A stretch of DNA of 5,203 nucleotides from Bradyrhizobium sp. Its GTDB lineage: Bacteria; Pseudomonadota; Alphaproteobacteria; Rhizobiales; Xanthobacteraceae. The position numbers and the translations under genes were made by a program. The stretch spans positions 1 to 5,203 of the forward strand of contig JACDAG010000454.1 in assembly GCA_013695565.1 (NCBI GenBank), written 5' to 3'. The notes beneath the pieces are model-generated. The model saw nothing but the letters and a program-made list of their open reading frames with translations, made no database searches and was not told the DNA's origin. How positions within the stretch are numbered: the stretch's first letter is position 1; each line of letters starts with the position of its first letter. Shown here one piece after another: positions 1-5,198 of the stretch.

Positions 1-1
1 C

Positions 2-553
2 GGCGCCGGCGATGGCCAGGATCGCAGCATCGTCGCGCTGAACATCGCCCTCTCGGCCGCCCGCGAGGGCGCCCGGGTGCTGCTGATCGACGCCGATCAA
101 AAAACCCTTTCGCTTTCCAGCAAGGTCGCCCATTTGGCCAAGGAAGAGACCGGTCGTCTCGGCTGGCTCAACATTGCCGCCAAGGCCGTGCGTGCGATCA
201 AGACCGCGAACGGGATTTCCATCCTGCCTGCCGCCAAAACGTCCAGCGGCAAGACTTCCGACGCGAAAACGAGTGAAGCCATCTGCAAGGCGATGGCGCA
301 GGCGCGTTCCGCCGGCGGCTACGATCTCGTGGTCGTCGACGGCCCCGCCATGCCGTGGAGCCCGGCCGACCACAAGCTGTTCGAAATCGCCGACGGACTG
401 GTCGCGATCCTGCCGATCAAGCTCGACATCAACGATTGCATGGAAGACATCATCACCGCGCTCGGCGAGACCGAACGCAAGCTGGTCGGTGTCGTCATCA
501 ACGAACTCCACCCCACAGACGTCAACCGTCAGCGAGACAAACAGTATGCGTGA
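2..553 (+). CDS. C-terminal part of a BY-kinase/ParA-like P-loop protein of exopolysaccharide synthesis (5' partial)
   Basis: The reading frame is open from the window edge and ends at TGA 551-553, so 183 residues are visible and the true start lies upstream. What remains has the layout of the cytoplasmic ATPase domain of Wzc/CpsD-type polysaccharide co-polymerases: a P-loop-like segment at visible residues 3-9 (GDGQDRS), a Walker A'-type strand VLLIDAD at 26-32, and a Walker B-type strand LVVVDGP at 109-115. Family members at the inner membrane control chain length and export of surface polysaccharide. The P-loop is degenerate: where the family usually has G-K-S/T, this protein has D-R-S. 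No tyrosine cluster is present at the C terminus; only one tyrosine stands near the end (QYA). The gene overlaps the downstream glycosyltransferase by 8 nt, which supports a role in polysaccharide export. It could instead be a MinD/ParA-like regulator without a membrane domain, since the N-terminal part is not visible. Confidence 0.8.
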   Translation, partial: GAGDGQDRSIVALNIALSAAREGARVLLIDADQKTLSLSSKVAHLAKEETGRLGWLNIAAKAVRAIKTANGISILPAAKTSSGKTSDAKTSEAICKAMAQARSAGGYDLVVVDGPAMPWSPADHKLFEIADGLVAILPIKLDINDCMEDIITALGETERKLVGVVINELHPTDVNRQRDKQYA

Positions 554-1367
554 GCGTCGCGTGAATCCCGTCGGGAGAGCCGCTACTGCCAGCGTGCCCC
601 GCATTACATTGGGCGGGCTGCGGCTCGCCGTGCTCGATCTCGAGCAGACCGCAAACTTCATGATCAACGTGGTGTTTCCGCAACGCCAGCTGGCGCGTCC
701 GCTTTATCTGACCTCCGCCAATGGCGAGGTGCTGGCGCGCTGCTCGACCGAACCGATGACCGACCGGCTGTTTCGTGCCGCCGACCTGATCAATGCCGAC
801 GGCCAGCCGCTGGTGACCGTGTCGCGGTTGAAATCGTCGACGCCGCTTCCCGAGCGCGTCGCGACCACCGACCTGTTCCACGTCGTGGCCCGCAAGGCGC
901 AGGCGGCCGGGCTGACATTCTACATGTTCGGCGCCGATGAAGAGGAGAACGCCAGCGCCGTCGCCAACGTCCGCAGCCTGTATCCCGACCTGAAGATCAT
1001 CGGCCATTCCCACGGTTTTCTCCGCGGCGACGCGTTGCGGGCCAAGGTCGACGAAATCAACGCGCTGGCGCCGGATTACCTCTGGGTTGCGCTCGGCGTT
1101 CCCTATGAGCAGGCCTTTGTCGAGGAATACAGCTCGCGCCTGGGCAATGTCGGCGTGATCAAGACATCGGGCGGACTGTTCAACTTCCTGTCCGGCAGCC
1201 GCGCCCGCGCACCGAAATGGATGCAGGCCACCGGATTCGAATGGGCCTGGCGCATCTGGCTGGAGCCGCGCCGCCTGTTCTGGCGCTATTTCACCACCAA
1301 TCCGCGCGCGCTCTATCTGCTGTTTCAGAAGAGCCGGCCGTCGATCACTGACCAGAGCCAGGATTGA
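546..1367 (+). CDS. WecG/TagA/CpsF family (GT26) glycosyltransferase
   Basis: This 273-residue protein matches the WecG/TagA/CpsF family, which transfers N-acetylmannosamine(uronate) or a related sugar from a UDP donor to a polyprenyl-linked acceptor at the inner face of the membrane. Visible family features are TSANGEV near residue 56, the INADGQPLV segment at 82-90 with the likely catalytic Asp85, the PERV..TDL segment at 102-110, a Rossmann-like strand FYMFGA at 125-130, PDYLWVALGVPYEQ at 176-189, and the C-terminal GGLFNFLSGSRARAPKWM at 209-226 followed by a Trp/Arg-rich tail (EWAWRIWLEPRRLFWRYF) that probably contacts the membrane. The frame is open much further upstream, but that part only shadows the preceding gene. 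ATG 546 overlaps the preceding stop (ATGCGTGA), fits the family length, and suggests translational coupling; GTG 561 is an alternative start. The exact sugar and acceptor cannot be told from sequence. Confidence 0.9.
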   Translation: MRERRVNPVGRAATASVPRITLGGLRLAVLDLEQTANFMINVVFPQRQLARPLYLTSANGEVLARCSTEPMTDRLFRAADLINADGQPLVTVSRLKSSTPLPERVATTDLFHVVARKAQAAGLTFYMFGADEEENASAVANVRSLYPDLKIIGHSHGFLRGDALRAKVDEINALAPDYLWVALGVPYEQAFVEEYSSRLGNVGVIKTSGGLFNFLSGSRARAPKWMQATGFEWAWRIWLEPRRLFWRYFTTNPRALYLLFQKSRPSITDQSQD

Positions 1368-2377
1368 TGAGCGCGCGACCGAGCGGAAATCGTCCGGCCA
1401 TTCTGGTCACGGGCGGCGCCGGGTATATCGGCTCGCATTGCTGCCGCGCGCTCGACACCGCTGGCTATCTCCCGGTCTGCTACGACAATTTCTCGACCGG
1501 CCACCAGAGCTTCGTGACGGGCGCGTTGTTCACCGGCGATATCGCCGACAAGGCGACGCTTGCGCGCGCCTTTGCCGAACATGACATCGTCGCGGTCATG
1601 CATTTCGCCGCATCCAGCCTGGTCGGCGAATCCGTGGTCGATCCGCAGAAATACTACGTCAACAACCTCGCCGGCACGTTGGCGCTATTGGATGCGATGC
1701 GCACGGCCGGTTGCAACCGCCTGGTGTTCTCGTCGACTGGCGCGGTCTACGGCAATGCCGACAGCAAGGCGCTGCCGGAAAACTATCCCTGCGCGCCGAT
1801 CAATCCCTATGGCGCTTCGAAATGGATGATCGAGCGCGTGCTATCGGATTATCGCACCGCCTACGGGCTCGGATCATTCGCGTTGCGCTATTTCAACGCC
1901 AGCGGCGCCGACCCTGCCGGCGGCATTGGTGAGCAACGCGAAGTGGAAACCCATCTCATTCCCCGCGCGATGATGGCCCTGCAGGGCCACGTGGGCGACT
2001 TCGCCGTGTTCGGCGAGGATTACGCGACGCCCGACGGCACCGCGATCCGCGACTATATCCATGTCACCGATCTTGCCGCCGCCCATGTCCTGGCGCTGAA
2101 GCTGCTATTGGCGGGGCATTCCGGCGGGGTTTTCAATCTCGGTACCGGCCAGGGCTTTTCGGTGCGGGAGATCCTCGCGGCGATTGCGACCGAGACCGGG
2201 CGCGAAGTGCCGCATGTCGTCAAGCCGCGTCGCGCCGGCGACCCGACCTATCTGGTTGCGGACGCTTCCGCCGCGCGCGCGACGCTGAACTTCCACACCA
2301 CCCATTCGGACCTGGCGACCATCATCCGCACCGCCTGGGCCTGGCATAAGAAAGCTCACCCCTTGAAGACGGGGTGA
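1367..2377 (+). CDS. galE: UDP-glucose 4-epimerase (GalE)
   Basis: This 336-residue protein is an extended short-chain dehydrogenase/reductase that interconverts UDP-glucose and UDP-galactose through an NAD-bound 4-keto intermediate in the cytoplasm. The NAD-binding TGGAGYIGSH lies at residues 15-24, the HFAASSLVGES segment at 79-89, the substrate-contacting FSSTGAVYG at 121-129 with Thr124 in the Ser/Thr catalytic position, and YGASK at 148-152 with Tyr148 and Lys152. FNASGA at 176-181 and RDYIHVTDLA at 228-237 are further GalE hallmarks. Length is normal for the family. ATG 1367 overlaps the upstream TGA by one base (TGATG); the in-frame TTG at 1364 is a less likely start. As the last gene of a polysaccharide operon it probably supplies UDP-galactose (rhizobial homologues are called exoB), but related UDP-sugar 4-epimerases with other substrates cannot be excluded. 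Its final codons lie inside a terminator-like hairpin. Confidence 0.93.
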   Translation: MSARPSGNRPAILVTGGAGYIGSHCCRALDTAGYLPVCYDNFSTGHQSFVTGALFTGDIADKATLARAFAEHDIVAVMHFAASSLVGESVVDPQKYYVNNLAGTLALLDAMRTAGCNRLVFSSTGAVYGNADSKALPENYPCAPINPYGASKWMIERVLSDYRTAYGLGSFALRYFNASGADPAGGIGEQREVETHLIPRAMMALQGHVGDFAVFGEDYATPDGTAIRDYIHVTDLAAAHVLALKLLLAGHSGGVFNLGTGQGFSVREILAAIATETGREVPHVVKPRRAGDPTYLVADASAARATLNFHTTHSDLATIIRTAWAWHKKAHPLKTG

Positions 2378-2385
2378 GCCTTCTT
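2348..2385 (+). terminator. Rho-independent-like terminator overlapping the galE 3' end
   Basis: GCTCACCCC (2354-2362) and GGGGTGAGC (2371-2379) form a perfect 9-bp GC-rich stem around an 8-nt loop. Past one A/C mismatch the pairing continues as AAGAA (2348-2352) with TTCTT (2381-2385), so 14 of 15 positions pair. The right arm holds the galE TGA (2375-2377), so the left arm and loop are coding. The 3' side is T-rich (TTCTTC) but has no long U run. On the opposite strand the hairpin is followed by TTTCTT, so it could also stop transcripts from the convergent DUF1080 gene. Confidence 0.8.
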
Positions 2386-2500
2386 CGCGGTGAAGCGCCG
2401 CTAGAGCACGATGGCTTTAGGTTGAGGCGGCCGATACGCACGTTCTCCCGTCGTCATCCCCGGGATGAACGAAATTTGCGTTCACCCGTAGGTGCGCTCG

Positions 2501-2518
2501 GCGGCGCAATTGCGCCGC
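2501..2518. repeat. Perfect 18-bp palindrome nested in the repeat
   Basis: GCGGCGCAATTGCGCCGC is self-complementary over all 18 bases. It sits in the left half of the composite repeat at a place where the right half has no counterpart, so it looks like an added or substituted module rather than part of the parent palindrome. Confidence 0.8.
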
Positions 2519-2528
2519 TGGCTTGCGC

Positions 2529-2570
2529 GCCTCGAAGGATGAACACGGCCCGTGGCCCATCCTTCGAGGC
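2529..2570. repeat. Central 13-bp stem of the composite repeat
   Basis: GCCTCGAAGGATG (2529-2541) and CATCCTTCGAGGC (2558-2570) are perfect inverted copies separated by 16 nt. Together they can form a stable hairpin in RNA or a cruciform in DNA on either strand. No T run follows on either side, so a terminator role is not evident. Confidence 0.85.
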
Positions 2571-2654
2571 TCGCTCCGCTCGCACCTCCCGAGCGAACGC
2601 AAGTGCGTTCGTCCGGGGATGACGTGCGCCGGATCAAACAAAATTCATAACGCT

Positions 2655-3257
2655 CTATAGCGGCTTGATCTGCACCTTGCGGAACTTGATCACGCCTGAG
2701 CCGTATTGAAGCGCGAACGGTCCGCCGGCATTGTGCTTGCTGTCCTGCACATCAACCGTCTTCTGCCCGTTCAGCACCACGACGAGTTGCGAGCCCTTGG
2801 CCGTGATCTCGTAAGTGTTCCATTTACCGCCCGCCTTCGGCATCGGATCGACCTTGGCGACGTCGACGATCGCGCCGGTGCCATAGGTCGGGTCCGGCCG
2901 CTTGTCGAAGATGTTGACCTCGTAGCAGATCTTCGCATCGATCTTGTCCCTGACGTCGCAGCGGATGAAGATGCCGCTGTTGGCGTCGTCATCGGCCCAG
3001 AACTCGGCCTTGATCTGGAAATCCTTGTAGGACTCCTTGCTGACGAGATAGGACGGGTCCTTGCCGTCGAGCTTGTCGGCGACCAGCGCACCGTCCTTCA
3101 TCGCCCAATTGGCTTTGCCGACCTCGGTCCAGTCACCCATCTTGGTGCCGTCGAGCAAGGTGACCCAGCCATCACTCTGGCCGGAAGCCATGCTCGTAAA
3201 TTGAAAGGCCGCGGCAACTGCCAACAGGCCCGCCGCAAGTGTTGTCCAATGCTTCAT
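2655..3257 (-). CDS. Exported DUF1080 / 3-keto-disaccharide hydrolase-like protein
   Basis: This 200-residue leftward gene encodes an N-terminal signal peptide (MKHWTT, then a hydrophobic Leu/Ala stretch to about residue 20, possible cleavage after ASG at 24-26) and one DUF1080 domain (Pfam 3keto-disac_hyd). Typical family segments are GWVTLLDGTKMGDW at 30-43, the NWAMKDGALVA strand at 50-60, SYKDFQIKAEFWADDDANSG at 76-95, IFIRCD at 96-101, and a C-terminal ALQYGSGVIKFRKVQIKPL strand set. The fold is a concanavalin-like beta sandwich. Some family members act on 3-keto-glycosides; whether this one is catalytic or only binds sugar is not visible. The frame is open 25 codons further upstream (to 3332), but ATG 3257 is chosen because it gives a clean signal peptide and has a strong ribosome binding site. 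It is divergent from the cupin gene and convergent with galE. It is probably periplasmic. Confidence 0.88.
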   Translation of the reverse strand: MKHWTTLAAGLLAVAAAFQFTSMASGQSDGWVTLLDGTKMGDWTEVGKANWAMKDGALVADKLDGKDPSYLVSKESYKDFQIKAEFWADDDANSGIFIRCDVRDKIDAKICYEVNIFDKRPDPTYGTGAIVDVAKVDPMPKAGGKWNTYEITAKGSQLVVVLNGQKTVDVQDSKHNAGGPFALQYGSGVIKFRKVQIKPL

Positions 3258-3265
3258 CGTGATCG

Positions 3266-3274
3266 TCCTCCCTC
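3266..3274 (-). promoter_or_regulatory. Ribosome binding site deciding the DUF1080 start
   Basis: On the minus strand GAGGGAGGA lies 8 nt before ATG 3257. This supports the shorter protein beginning MKHWTT over the longer open frame that starts at 3332. Confidence 0.75.
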
Positions 3275-3375
3275 TTCGTTTTGGTTGGCCGCAACCTATC
3301 ACCGCTATGCGCGGCGTAAATGCGTTTTTCATGCTGCAGTTGCGTCGTGGAATATTCCCGTATCTCGAGCCGTTT

Positions 3376-3398
3376 CCGTTTCGATTGAATCGAAACGG
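3376..3398. repeat. Inverted repeat with 11-bp arms in the divergent promoter region
   Basis: CCGTTTCGATT (3376-3386) and AATCGAAACGG (3388-3398) are perfect inverted copies around one base. The sequence is followed by GCTCTAGA (3399-3406) and the second hairpin. I recall this combination as part of a dispersed Bradyrhizobium intergenic repeat, so it is more likely a repeat module than a dedicated operator, although its form would also suit a dimeric regulator. Confidence 0.7.
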
Positions 3399-3412
3399 GC
3401 TCTAGATTCTTT

Positions 3413-3466
3413 GTTTTGACGCGTTTTCTTGATGCGAACCGGGTCCACTTCGCTGGAAAACGCTAT
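3413..3466. repeat. Bradyrhizobium-type dispersed hairpin repeat
   Basis: GCGTTTTC (3421-3428) pairs with GAAAACGC (3456-3463), and inside it GCGAA (3434-3438) pairs with TTCGC (3449-3453), giving an imperfect long hairpin beginning with TTTTGAC. From memory this closely resembles a motif seen many times between genes in Bradyrhizobium and Rhodopseudomonas. It lies about midway between the divergent starts at 3257 and 3577. With the 3376-3398 inverted repeat it probably forms one element of about 90 bp. Confidence 0.7.
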
Positions 3467-3493
3467 GGCGTGTCACACATGCACGCGCGCGGC

Positions 3494-3523
3494 TTGCCCC
3501 CCGGGGACGGGACCGGCTAGCAT
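3494..3523 (+). promoter_or_regulatory. Possible sigma-70-type promoter for the cupin gene
   Basis: TTGCCC (3494-3499) and CTAGCA (3517-3522) are separated by 17 nt and lie about 55 nt before the cupin start. The match to consensus is weak and the spacer includes CCCCGGGG. The rest of the 319-bp divergent region (3258-3576) shows the two repeats and both ribosome binding sites. I could not assign a promoter for the leftward gene. Confidence 0.25.
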
Positions 3524-3564
3524 CGACACAACAGAGATGAGCGCATGACAGCTCACGGCATGAC

Positions 3565-3572
3565 AGGGAGGA
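3565..3572 (+). promoter_or_regulatory. Ribosome binding site supporting a GTG start
   Basis: AGGGAGGA ends 4 nt before GTG 3577. With no in-frame ATG until residue 20, which would remove most of the signal peptide, it supports the GTG start of the cupin gene. The motif resembles that of the divergent DUF1080 gene (GAGGGAGGA). Confidence 0.75.
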
Positions 3573-3576
3573 CATC

Positions 3577-4044
3577 GTGAAGTCGACCAATCGGTTCTGG
3601 CGATACCTTGTGACGCCAATCGCTTTCGCTGCGATGCTGAGCGTCAGCTCCGCCGCGGAACTCAATCCCGCCGCCGTGATCTACAAATTGCCCGACCAGA
3701 TTCCGTGGGGCCCGGTCAACGCCGCGGGGGCACAAAGTGCCGTCGTTGTTGGGGATCCGACCAAGCCCGGCTTTTACATGGTCTACAATAAATGGACCAA
3801 GGGCAATCATTTCAGCCGGCCGCATTTCCATCCCAACGACCGCTACATCGTGGTGTTGCAGGGCACCTGGTGGGTCGGCTCAGGCCCCAAATTCGACCTT
3901 GCCAATACGACACCGATGCCGGCCGGCAGTTTCGTCACGCATTTCGCCAAACAAGTGCATTGGGACGGCGCCAAGGATGAAGACGCCGTGCTCCTGATCA
4001 TGGGCGAAGGACCGGCGACATCGACGGGGGCGGAAGAGAAATAA
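3577..4044 (+). CDS. Exported single-domain cupin protein
   Basis: This 155-residue protein starts at GTG behind a good ribosome binding site. Residues 1 to about 27 form a signal peptide (MKSTNRFWRY, a hydrophobic core, then SSAA before Glu28), so it should act in the periplasm. The rest is one small cupin beta barrel. Motif 1 is GNHFSRPHFHPNDRY...LQG at 76-96, with His83 and His85 as likely metal ligands; motif 2 is PMPAGSFVTHF..QVHWDG at 113-131, with His122 and His128. The glutamate normally found four residues after the second motif-1 histidine is replaced: Asp88-Arg89 stand there. Metal binding is plausible but altered. Small cupins range from dioxygenases and isomerases to non-catalytic binders, and the reaction is unknown here. 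The amidohydrolase begins 44 nt downstream with no terminator between, so the two are probably cotranscribed. Confidence 0.85.
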   Translation: MKSTNRFWRYLVTPIAFAAMLSVSSAAELNPAAVIYKLPDQIPWGPVNAAGAQSAVVVGDPTKPGFYMVYNKWTKGNHFSRPHFHPNDRYIVVLQGTWWVGSGPKFDLANTTPMPAGSFVTHFAKQVHWDGAKDEDAVLLIMGEGPATSTGAEEK

Positions 4045-4088
4045 CCCCGGCGCCGCGAATCTATTCCAGCCAACATTTATCGTTCGAA

Positions 4089-5198
4089 ATGGAAAGCACC
4101 CTGCCCATGCTGTTCCAATGCAAAGTCTGCGGCCCCGCAACCGATCACGGCAGCGCGACGACCCGCGCCGGAAAAGCAAAACCGTGGCGCACCATCGATA
4201 TCCATTGCCACTGCATGGTGCCCGAAGCGAATGCGATGGTGCTGAAGGCCACCGGCATTCAAGGCGGCGGCCACACCCCGAATGCTAGCGCGCATGTCAA
4301 CGATATGACCAAGAGTATCATGGCGCAGCGCGGCAAGATCGATTTTCCGAAGCTGACCGATCTCGACACCCGCCTCGCCGACATGGACCGCGACGGCATC
4401 GACGTGCAGGTGATCTCGCCCTATCCCGGCCATTTCGTCTATGCGGCACCGCCGGAAGTGGCGCGCGACAGCTGTCATATGGTCAACGACCACATCGCCG
4501 CCATGGTCGCCAAACATCCGGAACGGCTAATGGGCATGGGCACGGTGCCGCTGCAGGATCCCGGCATGGCCGTTGCCGAACTCGACCGGACGGTGAAGCA
4601 ACTCGGGTTCCGCGGCGTCGAACTCTGCACCAATGTTGGGGGTGTCGACCTCACCCGCGCGGGTCTTGAAAAATTCTTTGCCCGCGTCGAAGAGCTCGAC
4701 GTGATGATCTTCCTGCATCCGTCCGGTACCAGCCTGGTCGGGCGCATGGAGGATCATTATTTTCCCAACACCATAGGTCATCCGCTGGATTCGGCGCTGT
4801 GCGTCGGACAATTGGTGTTCGACGGTTATCTCGAACGTTTTCCCAAACTCAAGATCTGCATCGCCCATGGTGGCGGCTACATTCCCGGCTATTGGGGGCG
4901 GTTCGACCACGCCTGGGCGCATCGCGAGGATTGCCGCGTTACCATCAAGAAGAAGCCGTCGGAATATCTCAAGAAGCTTTATTTCGACACCATCGTGTTC
5001 GACGAGCGCGAACTCAAGCACCTGATCGAGATCTGGGGGGCCGACCACATCATGCTCGGCACCGATTATCCGTTCGACATGGCCGAACCCGATCCCGTCG
5101 GCTTCCTCAGCCGCGTCAAAGGCATCAGCGAAAAAGACATGGCGCTGGTGGCCGGCGGTAATGCCGCACGACTGTTGGGATTGCCGGCAAAGGTCTAG
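4089..5198 (+). CDS. Amidohydrolase family 2 (ACMSD-like) metal-dependent hydrolase or decarboxylase
   Basis: This 369-residue TIM-barrel enzyme resembles the ACMSD branch of the amidohydrolase superfamily, which includes aminocarboxymuconate-semialdehyde decarboxylase and aromatic-acid decarboxylases and hydrolases. The metal ligands are visible: DIHCH at 37-41 (His39, His41), FLHPSG at 208-213 (His210) and GTDYPFD at 324-330 (Asp326). IAHGGGY at 258-264 holds His260, the position of the general base in ACMSD. DRDGIDVQVIS at 100-110 and GNAARLLGL at 357-365 are also typical. The substrate cannot be named. About 30 residues precede the first barrel strand and include a CxxC (Cys11, Cys14). 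No signal peptide is seen, so the enzyme is probably cytoplasmic, unlike the cupin before it. ATG 4089 lacks an obvious ribosome binding site; ATG 4107 (residue 7) with GGAAAG at 4091-4096 is an alternative start. After the stop, GGAAAG at the window edge might be the ribosome binding site of a further gene. Confidence 0.9.
   Translation: MESTLPMLFQCKVCGPATDHGSATTRAGKAKPWRTIDIHCHCMVPEANAMVLKATGIQGGGHTPNASAHVNDMTKSIMAQRGKIDFPKLTDLDTRLADMDRDGIDVQVISPYPGHFVYAAPPEVARDSCHMVNDHIAAMVAKHPERLMGMGTVPLQDPGMAVAELDRTVKQLGFRGVELCTNVGGVDLTRAGLEKFFARVEELDVMIFLHPSGTSLVGRMEDHYFPNTIGHPLDSALCVGQLVFDGYLERFPKLKICIAHGGGYIPGYWGRFDHAWAHREDCRVTIKKKPSEYLKKLYFDTIVFDERELKHLIEIWGADHIMLGTDYPFDMAEPDPVGFLSRVKGISEKDMALVAGGNAARLLGLPAKV

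Larger units (their letters stand above)
2452..2624. repeat. Composite palindromic intergenic repeat (REP-like, Bradyrhizobium type)
   Basis: The element fills the space between the convergent galE and DUF1080 genes. Its ends are a perfect 12-bp inverted repeat, CGTCATCCCCGG (2452-2463) and CCGGGGATGACG (2613-2624), and similarity between the arms continues inward for 44-45 nt (2452-2496 against 2581-2624). Each arm has its own small hairpin around GAACG...CGTTC: 2468-2484 on the left, and CGAACGCA/TGCGTTCG at 2594-2611 on the right. The centre is a 13-bp stem. I recall very similar sequences (CTCGAAGGATG ... CATCCTTCGAGGCTCGC ... GGATGACG) as highly repeated in Bradyrhizobium genomes. No coding sequence in the region looks real. 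Copy number was not measured. Confidence 0.8.
2397..2664. repeat. Possible outer inverted flanks of the intergenic repeat
   Basis: GCCGCTAGAGC at 2397-2407 is mirrored by GCTCTATAGCGGC at 2652-2664, identical in inverted orientation except for a 2-nt TA insertion. The pair encloses the whole composite palindrome. The right copy contains the stop codon of the DUF1080 gene (complement of 2655-2657). A GCTCTAGA also occurs beside the second repeat (3399-3406), so CTAGAG-type sequence may be a common border of these elements. This is an inference from three occurrences in this window. Confidence 0.35.

Noticed and set aside
174..545. N-terminal extension of the GT26 glycosyltransferase frame
   Set aside because: The frame lacks stops here, but its translation is Arg/Ser/Pro-rich low-complexity sequence typical of a shifted frame over a GC-rich gene, and the P-loop protein is clearly encoded in the other frame.
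2452..2624. CRISPR array or attachment site
   Set aside because: The repeats are inverted rather than direct, with no regular spacers, and there is no integrase or cas gene nearby.
2374..2641. Small open frames on both strands within the convergent intergenic region
   Set aside because: They run through the palindromic repeat and the galE terminator, are Arg/Ala-rich, and lack credible ribosome binding sites.
3258..3332. Longer DUF1080 protein starting at 3332
   Set aside because: The added residues are charged and bury the signal peptide, and the ribosome binding site at 3266-3274 lies inside that extension, correctly spaced for ATG 3257.
3349..3358. GGAATATTCC palindrome upstream of the DUF1080 gene as an operator
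   Set aside because: A single 10-bp palindrome with no second copy and no regulator gene in the window is too little to call a binding site.
2706..3419. Rightward 237-codon open frame opposite the DUF1080 gene
   Set aside because: The opposite strand encodes a recognisable signal peptide plus DUF1080 domain with a good ribosome binding site. The rightward translation (Asp/Val/Leu-rich) matches no family I know and is an antisense shadow.
4527..5048. Leftward 173-codon open frame inside the amidohydrolase gene
   Set aside because: It is antisense to well-conserved amidohydrolase motifs and shows no family features. The same holds for the leftward frame at 4077-4517.
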